A DNA stretch of 5,278 bases from Ignavibacteriaceae bacterium (GTDB taxonomy: Bacteria; Bacteroidota; Ignavibacteria; Ignavibacteriales; Ignavibacteriaceae): positions 1-5,278 of the forward strand of contig JAIOIM010000713.1 in NCBI GenBank assembly GCA_019912505.1. Direction: 5' to 3'. The position numbers and the translations under genes were made by a program. The notes under the pieces were generated by a model. It did not search any database. It had not been told where the DNA came from and worked only from the letters and a program-made list of their open reading frames with translations. This document shows, piece after piece, positions 1 to 5,278 of this stretch (position 1 is its first letter; every line of letters starts with the position of its first letter).

Positions 1-56
1 TAAAATGGGTAAACCTTTTTTATATTTCAAATAATCAAATCCGAGTTCATTTGTTT

Positions 57-89
57 TTTGTACATTATGCTAAATTTCATTTATCTTTA
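57..89 (+). promoter_or_regulatory. Candidate Bacteroidota-type promoter for trkAH
   Basis: TTTG at 57-60 is followed, after 21 nt, by TATCTTTA at 82-89. This matches seven of eight positions of the Bacteroidota -7 consensus TAnnTTTG, where two positions are free, and the TTTG matches the -33 element. The expected transcription start would be near 95, giving a very short leader before the trkA ATG at 112. No comparably good sigma70-type -35/-10 pair was seen here. The region is AT-rich, so chance matches are likely. The assignment also depends on the host really belonging to the Bacteroidota group. Confidence 0.35.
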
Positions 90-106
90 ATAAGATAAAA
101 ATGAAA
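75..106 (+). repeat. Imperfect inverted repeat ahead of trkA
   Basis: Bases 80-87 (TTATCTT core) pair perfectly with 92-99 around a TAAT loop at 88-91. After a two-base bulge (100-101), TTTCA at 75-79 pairs with TGAAA at 102-106, giving 13 pairs in total. The repeat ends five bases before the trkA start codon and covers the candidate -7 element at 82-89. It could be an operator for a dimeric regulator or a weak 5'-UTR hairpin. There is no GC-rich stem, so it is not a typical terminator. In AT-rich DNA such pairing can arise by chance. Confidence 0.4.
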
Positions 107-111
107 ACAAG

Positions 112-1455
112 ATGAGAATTATAATAGCAGGCATGGGAGATGTCGGTCAGCATCTCGCAAAACAACTTTCTACCGAAGCACATGATATAATTGCGATTGA
201 TCCTGATAGTCAACGCTTGGGCTATATTGATTCGGTAACTGATATATTAACTATCAACGGTTCATCCACTTCACTAAAAACTCTTAAAGATGCTAATGTA
301 AGCAAGACCGATTTAGTTGTTGCGGTAACGGCTTCGGAGGAAATTAATCTTACCACGGCAATCCTTGCAAAAAAACTCGGTGCTCGTAGAACAATTGCGC
401 GTATTTCAAACCAAGAATACCTTGATACTGAAAGAGGTATTAATTTTAGCGAACTCGGTATTGATTTTATGATTAACCCGGAAGAACTTGCGGCAAATGA
501 AACCGTAAATTTAATACTACGTACTGCGGCTACCGACATACTTGAGTTTGAAGACGGCAAGCTTAGTGTAATGGGTTTAAAGCTCGACAAAAGCGCTCCT
601 GTAATTAATAAAAAAGTTGTAGATGTGGCGCGTGAGTTTTCTACAACAACATTTAGAATTGTAGCTATCTATCGGAACTTTAAAACAATTATCCCATCCG
701 GTAACGACAGGTTTTTGTCAAACGACCAGATATTTGTAATCACCACTCCCGGCGGCGTTGAAAATATTTTACGGCTTGCCGGCAAAGAAAATTTTTCCTT
801 TCAAAACATAATGATTCTCGGCGGCGGAAAAATAGGCACAAAGGTTGCAAAACTTTTGCAGGATAAAATGAGAGTTAAACTTATTGAATCGAACGAAGAA
901 AAAAGTTTTGAGCTTGCCGATGACCTTAACAACACACTTGTAATACGGGGCGATGGACGCGATATCGATTTGCTTGCACAAGAGGGCATAATTGATATGG
1001 ATGCTTTTATTGCACTAACAAACGATGCGGAAACAAACATAATCTCATGTTTACTCGCAAAACATCTTGGCGTAAAAAAAGCAATTGCGCTGGTTGATAA
1101 AGCTGACTACATCCCCCTAACACAAACAATCGGTCTCGATTCTCTCATCAATAAAAAACTAATTGCAGCAAATAATATCACCCGCTTTATCCGCCGGGAA
1201 AAAGTTGTTGCTATTGCAACTCTTGAAGGAATTGATGCAGAGGTGCTGGAGTACATTGCACATCCCGGCTCAGCCGTAATCGGGAAAAAAGTAAAACTGC
1301 TAGGATTTCCGAAAGAAGCTATAATTGGCGGAGTTATAAGAGGCAAGGAAAGCTTTATTGTAATAGGCGATACCGAAATATGTGCAAACGATAAAGTAGT
1401 TGTATTTTCTTTGCCGTCTGCTACAAAAAAAGTTGAAAAGTTTTTTAATATCTAA
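112..1455 (+). CDS. trkA: Trk system K+ uptake regulatory protein TrkA
   Basis: This is the cytoplasmic NAD(H)/nucleotide-binding subunit that assembles on the TrkH channel and controls K+ uptake. The 447-residue product is close to the usual TrkA length of about 458 and shows the family's duplicated layout. The first RCK/TrkA-N Rossmann domain has GMGDVG at 7-12 and the ribose-binding acidic residue D30. It is followed by a TrkA-C domain at roughly 143-222. The second Rossmann domain has GGGKIG at 237-242 with acidic E259, and the second TrkA-C domain covers roughly 370-447. Both nucleotide-binding loops look intact. The start is firm: an in-frame TAA at 91-93 precedes it, with no other ATG between. 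There is no Shine-Dalgarno sequence, only an A-rich leader. The gene is followed after 18 nt by trkH, its partner, which strongly supports the call. A KtrA-type subunit is excluded by the two RCK domains. Confidence 0.96.
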   Translation: MRIIIAGMGDVGQHLAKQLSTEAHDIIAIDPDSQRLGYIDSVTDILTINGSSTSLKTLKDANVSKTDLVVAVTASEEINLTTAILAKKLGARRTIARISNQEYLDTERGINFSELGIDFMINPEELAANETVNLILRTAATDILEFEDGKLSVMGLKLDKSAPVINKKVVDVAREFSTTTFRIVAIYRNFKTIIPSGNDRFLSNDQIFVITTPGGVENILRLAGKENFSFQNIMILGGGKIGTKVAKLLQDKMRVKLIESNEEKSFELADDLNNTLVIRGDGRDIDLLAQEGIIDMDAFIALTNDAETNIISCLLAKHLGVKKAIALVDKADYIPLTQTIGLDSLINKKLIAANNITRFIRREKVVAIATLEGIDAEVLEYIAHPGSAVIGKKVKLLGFPKEAIIGGVIRGKESFIVIGDTEICANDKVVVFSLPSATKKVEKFFNI

Positions 1456-1473
1456 TTTGTTTGTCATCTACAA

Positions 1474-2925
1474 ATGATAAAATATAAAGTAATAATTCAT
1501 ATAATCAGCTTCCTGCTGATGATGACCGGTTTGTTTATGCTTGCCGGTATTCCGTTTTCAATTTATTACCACAGTAATGATATTACGGCAATTTTATTAA
1601 GCAGTTTAATAACCATCTTAACCGGTGCAGCCGGCTGGTACCTAACCCGTCACCGATCATCAAAAGAAGTTACCAAACGTGAGGGATATATAATTGTAAC
1701 TTTCGGCTGGATATTCATTTCGCTTTTCGGCGCGCTTCCGTTTATTATTCATGGTTCCATACCATCATTTTCTGATGCGTTTTTTGAAACGATGTCGGGC
1801 TTTACAACAACCGGCGCAACTATATTAACCAATATTGAAGCGATGCCGTATGGACTTTTATTTTGGCGCGCGCTAACCCAGTGGCTCGGCGGAATGGGAA
1901 TTATAGTTTTATCGATTGCCATACTGCCGCTTCTCGGTATAGGCGGTATGCAGTTATTTATTGCAGAAGTGCCCGGACCAACAAAAGATAAAATACACCC
2001 AAGAGTAAGCGAAACAGCAAAACGGTTATGGGGCATTTATTTTATTCTTACCGTTGCCGAAACTATTCTTCTTTTTATCGGCGGCATGACGTTTTTTGAC
2101 GCTATTACTCACTCGCTAACCACAATGGCAACCGGTGGATTTTCAACAAAAAATGCAAGTGTAGGTTTTTACTCTTCCCCATTTATTCAATATGTAATCA
2201 CATTTTTTATGTTTCTCGCCGGGGTCAATTTTACAATTCACTATTACGCACTGCATCGTCGGTTCGATTTTTTTAAACACAATAACGAGTTTAGATTTTA
2301 CTCTATGTTTATAATAGTGGCGGCTATAGTTGTTATGATAGTCCATCTGCCGCACGATCTATTTAGTTTCGAGGAATCATTCAGACAGTCACTGTTTCAC
2401 GTTGTATCTCTTGTAACCACTACCGGGTTTGTAACCAGCGATTACGAAAATTGGGCATATTTTTCAAGAATGATTTTTTTCATTCTCCTTTTTATAGGCG
2501 GATGCGCTGGTTCAACGGGCGGCGGTATAAAAATTATACGTCATTATCTGCTGCTTAAAAACAGCCTGCTCGAGTTAAAACGTGTCGTTCATCCAAGGGC
2601 AGTGATACCTGTAAGAGTGAACGGTAAAGCGGTAAGTTTTGAAATTATTTCGAACGTGCAGGCATTTTTTATTTTTTACATTTTGATATTTGTGTTCGGG
2701 TCGCTTATTATGTCGTTTATGGGTCTCGATTTTAAAACCTCGCTCGGAGCAACAGCAACTTGTCTTGGAAATATTGGACCCGGCATCGGTACAGTTGGAC
2801 CGGTTGCAAATTTTGCCCATTTGCCCGAAGCAGGTAAATGGTTTTTAAGTTTTCTAATGCTCCTCGGCAGACTCGAGCTCTTTACAGTTTTAATAATTTT
2901 CTCTCCTGCTTTTTGGAAGAGATAA
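1474..2925 (+). CDS. trkH: Trk system K+ channel/transporter subunit TrkH
   Basis: This is an inner-membrane K+-translocating subunit of the TrkH/TrkG/KtrB superfamily. The 483-residue protein is about the length of E. coli TrkH. It is strongly hydrophobic, with four repeats of a helix-pore loop-helix unit plus two leading N-terminal helices (roughly 7-29 and 37-58). The four selectivity-filter loops are visible: TTTGA with G114, MATGGFS with G221/G222, TTTGF with G318, and GNIGPG with G435. The motif GGCAGSTGGGIK at 342-353 corresponds to the flexible intramembrane gating loop of the third repeat. GRLE at 465-468 carries the conserved arginine of the last helix. No filter glycine is missing. 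The start at 1474 follows the trkA stop by 18 nt and has no Shine-Dalgarno sequence. It lies in the same frame as trkA. Co-transcription with trkA is very likely. KtrB is less likely because of the length, the two leading helices and the full-length two-RCK TrkA next door. Confidence 0.96.
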   Translation: MIKYKVIIHIISFLLMMTGLFMLAGIPFSIYYHSNDITAILLSSLITILTGAAGWYLTRHRSSKEVTKREGYIIVTFGWIFISLFGALPFIIHGSIPSFSDAFFETMSGFTTTGATILTNIEAMPYGLLFWRALTQWLGGMGIIVLSIAILPLLGIGGMQLFIAEVPGPTKDKIHPRVSETAKRLWGIYFILTVAETILLFIGGMTFFDAITHSLTTMATGGFSTKNASVGFYSSPFIQYVITFFMFLAGVNFTIHYYALHRRFDFFKHNNEFRFYSMFIIVAAIVVMIVHLPHDLFSFEESFRQSLFHVVSLVTTTGFVTSDYENWAYFSRMIFFILLFIGGCAGSTGGGIKIIRHYLLLKNSLLELKRVVHPRAVIPVRVNGKAVSFEIISNVQAFFIFYILIFVFGSLIMSFMGLDFKTSLGATATCLGNIGPGIGTVGPVANFAHLPEAGKWFLSFLMLLGRLELFTVLIIFSPAFWKR

Positions 2926-3088
2926 CTTACTATCGGGTAACTTGACATCCACACTGACTCTTATTTTCATGCGTAAAAATACCGACAAAAGATATTTTAT
3001 TTGATGATTTCTTTTTTACACACTTTCGTTTAGCACAGAAAAAGTAGTAAAAAAAAGCTATATTGTCGCCTCATTTTAGAAATTAACA
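2926..3088 (+). other. 163-nt intergenic region between trkH and ppk1
   Basis: This gap holds no convincing gene and no GC-rich terminator hairpin. It is AT-rich, with an eight-base A run at 3049-3056. Its length, compared with the 18-nt trkA-trkH gap, suggests that ppk1 has its own promoter, though read-through from trkAH cannot be excluded because no terminator is evident. Short open stretches, such as an 11-codon ATG reading frame at 2969-3004, are not supported as genes. Confidence 0.6.
2942..2970 (+). promoter_or_regulatory. Candidate sigma70-like promoter upstream of ppk1
   Basis: A perfect TTGACA at 2942-2947 is followed after 17 nt by TTTCAT at 2965-2970, a four-of-six match to TATAAT. 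This would give a leader of roughly 110 nt before ppk1. A competing Bacteroidota-type reading is TTTG at 3000-3003 with TTCGTTTA at 3025-3032 after 21 nt, the same spacing as the trkA candidate but with a poorer -7 box. The sequence alone does not decide between them, and both may be chance. Confidence 0.25.
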
Positions 3089-5224
3089 ATGACCGGAAAA
3101 GAATTACTAAAAAAATATAAAGACCATAACAACTTTTTTAATAGAGATTTAAGCTGGGTAGAGTTTAACCGCCGCGTTCTCGATGAAGCATTAAACTCTG
3201 AACTTCCACTGTTAGAAAAGGTAAAGTTTATATCAATTTTTCATTCTAACCTTGACGAATTTTATATGATTCGCATTTCCGGTTTGAAGGAACAAGTTGC
3301 TGCAAATATTCTTGAACCAACTATCGATGGGTTAACCCCGCGCGAGCAGTTGCAAAAAATTGAAAAAGCAATAAAGCCAATGCTGCAGCAAACAATGGAT
3401 CTATGGACTAAAGAAATTGTTCCGGCTTTGCGCGAGCACAATATTTTTGTAAGCCGCTACAACGAGTTAACCGATTCCGTCAAAGAAAAATTAACCGACT
3501 ATTTTAAAAAAGAAATTTTTCCTGTACTTACACCGCTCGCTTTCGATCCGGGCAGACCATTCCCCTATATTTCAAATTTAAGTCTTAGCCTTGCAATACT
3601 GGTACGCAAACCAAACGGCGAAAATCATTTTGCACGCGTAAAGGTTCCAAGTATACTTCCGCGGCTTATGCAGATTGATCATATTCTCGGAACAACTCCC
3701 AAAAACGGCAACGGAAAATTTTGTGCAAAGTATATTTGGCTCGGTGATATTATTAAAGCAAATCTTTCGCTTCTGTTTCCCGGGATGGAAGTGGTGGAAG
3801 CTCACCGTTTTAGAATTACAAGGGATACTGATATTGAACTGCAAGAAGACGAAGCCGATGATCTTCTCCGGGTAATAGAAGAAAATATTCGGCAGAGGCG
3901 CTTCGGTCGTGTAGTACGTCTTGAAGTTGCACGAAAAATGCCGACATTTATGCTCGATACTTTGATGGAGAACCTTCTTATTTCTAGGGAGGATGTGCAT
4001 GTGCTCGATGGTCCTTTGGGTTTAAGCGACATTATGATTCTGTACGATCTTCCGCTGCATCAAATAAAAACAAAAGCTTATTATCCTGTTATCCCGCGTC
4101 CGTTTGAAGACGGCGAAGATGTGTTTACAACCATTAAACAAAAAGATGTTTTGCTTCATCACCCGTATCATTCGTTTTCTCCGGTTATTGATTTTATAAA
4201 ACAAGCATCTAAAGACCCCGATGTATTAGCCATCAAGCAGACGCTATACAGAGTGGGTGCAAACTCACCGATTGTAAAATCTTTGATAGAAGCTGCGGAA
4301 CGGGGAAAGCAGGTGGCAGTACTCGTAGAATTAAAAGCCAGATTTGATGAAGAGAATAATATTTTTTGGGCACGCGAACTTGAAAAAGTTGGGGTACATG
4401 TTGTTTATGGTTTAGTCGGTTTAAAAACTCACGCAAAGATGACGCTTGTTGTCCGTCGCGAATCGGATGGCGTACATCGGTATGTCCATCTCGCTACCGG
4501 CAATTATAACGCATCAACAGCAAAACTTTATACCGATCTCGGTCTGTTTACATGCGATAACGATATCTGCGCTGATGTATCCGATATTTTTAATTACCTT
4601 ACCGGTTACTCCAAGCAGACAACTTTTCGTAAATTAATTGTTGCGCCCATCGATATGCGCGAATCTTTTTTGAATATGATTATGCGCGAAATTGAAAACA
4701 AGAACGCCGGTTTAGAAGCACACATCATCATAAAAATAAATTCGCTTGTTGACCCAACTTTAATCTCGGCGCTTTACGAAGCATCAAATAACGGCGTAAA
4801 GATAGAACTTATTATTAGAGGAATTTGCTGCCTTGTTCCCGGCGTTGCTGGGTTAAGCGAAAATATAAAAGTAACCAGCATAGTCGGGCGCTTTTTAGAA
4901 CATAGCCGTATATTTTATTTTTATAACGCTGGTAAAGAAAATATCTATTTAAGCAGCGCCGATCTGATGCAGCGAAATTTAGACCGGCGAGTTGAAATTG
5001 CATTCCCGATTGAAGACGAGCAATTAAAATCTACTTTAAAGAGAACTCTTTTAAGAGTTACTTTGCTCGATAATGTAAAAGCCCGCACTTTAAAAACCGA
5101 TATGAGCTATCAATCAGTGGAGGTAAATGAGGGGGAGAAAAAAATAAATTCGCAAGAGTGGTTGATGAATCATACAATAAAGGTTTCGGGAATAATTGAT
5201 AAAACAAAAATTGTAAAATCATAA
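3089..5224 (+). CDS. ppk1: Polyphosphate kinase 1 (PPK1)
   Basis: PPK1 reversibly polymerises the gamma-phosphate of ATP into inorganic polyphosphate through a phosphohistidine intermediate. The 711-residue product is slightly longer than E. coli PPK (688). Domains in order are the N domain (roughly 10-115, with NRDLSWVEFNRRVL at 18-31 and HSNLDEFYMIR at 52-62), the H domain (to about 333), then the two phospholipase D-like domains C1 (to about 515) and C2. Key residues known from E. coli are all present. N45 corresponds to N54. R375, R405, Y468 and R564 correspond to R388, R418, Y481 and R577 at a constant offset of 13. The autophosphorylated H435 is H448 in THAKM, and H592 is H605 in LEHSR. 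The enzyme should therefore be active. The start is fixed by an in-frame TAG at 3077-3079 with no other ATG between, and there is no Shine-Dalgarno sequence. No ppx exopolyphosphatase gene is visible in the window, unlike the E. coli ppk-ppx operon. Confidence 0.97.
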   Translation: MTGKELLKKYKDHNNFFNRDLSWVEFNRRVLDEALNSELPLLEKVKFISIFHSNLDEFYMIRISGLKEQVAANILEPTIDGLTPREQLQKIEKAIKPMLQQTMDLWTKEIVPALREHNIFVSRYNELTDSVKEKLTDYFKKEIFPVLTPLAFDPGRPFPYISNLSLSLAILVRKPNGENHFARVKVPSILPRLMQIDHILGTTPKNGNGKFCAKYIWLGDIIKANLSLLFPGMEVVEAHRFRITRDTDIELQEDEADDLLRVIEENIRQRRFGRVVRLEVARKMPTFMLDTLMENLLISREDVHVLDGPLGLSDIMILYDLPLHQIKTKAYYPVIPRPFEDGEDVFTTIKQKDVLLHHPYHSFSPVIDFIKQASKDPDVLAIKQTLYRVGANSPIVKSLIEAAERGKQVAVLVELKARFDEENNIFWARELEKVGVHVVYGLVGLKTHAKMTLVVRRESDGVHRYVHLATGNYNASTAKLYTDLGLFTCDNDICADVSDIFNYLTGYSKQTTFRKLIVAPIDMRESFLNMIMREIENKNAGLEAHIIIKINSLVDPTLISALYEASNNGVKIELIIRGICCLVPGVAGLSENIKVTSIVGRFLEHSRIFYFYNAGKENIYLSSADLMQRNLDRRVEIAFPIEDEQLKSTLKRTLLRVTLLDNVKARTLKTDMSYQSVEVNEGEKKINSQEWLMNHTIKVSGIIDKTKIVKS

Positions 5225-5242
5225 TTTGCGGCTCTCTTTTTT

Positions 5243-5278
5243 ATGATTGAAACTTTTCTTTCGGATGCTGTGCCGGGT
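5243..5278 (+). CDS. Possible start of a further gene, cut by the window edge
   Basis: An ATG at 5243, 18 nt after the ppk1 stop, opens a frame that stays open for the remaining 12 codons (MIETFLSDAVPG). The spacing would fit a gene co-transcribed with ppk1, and the lack of a Shine-Dalgarno sequence matches the other starts here. Twelve codons are too few to identify a family or to prove coding, and the real start could lie elsewhere. Confidence 0.35.
   Translation, partial: MIETFLSDAVPG

Noticed and set aside
1..111. Possible tail of an upstream gene at the left edge
   Set aside because: Frames on both strands are closed by frequent stops and give only peptides of fewer than 20 codons. No recognisable C-terminus is seen.
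101..115. ATG at 101 giving a four-codon peptide overlapping the trkA start
   Set aside because: It has four sense codons (MKTR) followed by a stop at 113-115. It is too short to be called a leader peptide without comparative evidence, and the A-rich context makes chance ATGs common.
222..590. Minus-strand open frame of 122 codons within trkA
   Set aside because: It lies wholly inside a well-supported gene on the other strand, has low-complexity Ser/Val/Ile-rich composition, and shows no recognisable family. It is a shadow of trkA.
2969..3004. Eleven-codon ATG reading frame (MRKNTDKRYFI) upstream of ppk1
   Set aside because: It is very short, lacks a ribosome binding site, has no attenuator-like hairpin after it, and its composition is expected by chance.
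2987..3015. AAAAGA / TCTTTT inverted repeat after trkH as a possible terminator
   Set aside because: The stem is six pairs with a single G-C pair and the loop is 17 nt. It is too weak for an intrinsic terminator.
3578..4000. Minus-strand open frame of 140 codons within ppk1
   Set aside because: It is antisense to conserved PPK1 coding sequence, rich in Cys, His, Lys and aromatic residues in no known pattern, and has no own context.
5208..5242. Possible terminator with a T run after ppk1
   Set aside because: The T run at 5237-5242 is real, but the only stem before it is a five-pair A/T helix that reaches into the coding end. There is no GC-rich hairpin.

Overview
The window is an ordinary, AT-rich bacterial chromosomal segment with three intact genes, all on the + strand. 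They are trkA (112-1455), trkH (1474-2925) and ppk1 (3089-5224). A possible start of a fourth gene lies at the right edge. I saw no RNA gene, mobile element, CRISPR array, long repeat or frameshift.

Organism: none of the three starts has a Shine-Dalgarno sequence. The best promoter-like element ahead of trkA resembles the Bacteroidota -33/-7 type (TTTG, then TAnnTTTG). Together with AT-rich codon use this suggests the Bacteroidota/Ignavibacteriota/Chlorobiota group. That is inference, and no marker gene here settles it.

Layout: positions 1-111 are a leader with a promoter-like element that overlaps an imperfect inverted repeat just ahead of trkA. trkA and trkH are 18 nt apart with no terminator between them, so they very likely form one transcript. 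They encode the cytoplasmic NAD-binding regulator and the membrane channel subunit of a Trk K+ uptake system. A 163-nt gap (2926-3088) with weak promoter-like signals separates them from ppk1, which encodes a full-length polyphosphate kinase. After ppk1, 54 nt remain, including a 12-codon open stretch from an ATG that runs off the edge.

How the genes may work together: TrkH imports K+ under the control of nucleotide binding to TrkA, and PPK1 polymerises ATP gamma-phosphate into polyphosphate. Polyphosphate is a polyanion that needs cations such as K+ and Mg2+ for charge balance, so the adjacency could be functional, but this is only an inference. I found no previously undescribed system. The points most worth checking are the trkA leader hairpin and the trkAH-ppk1 linkage.
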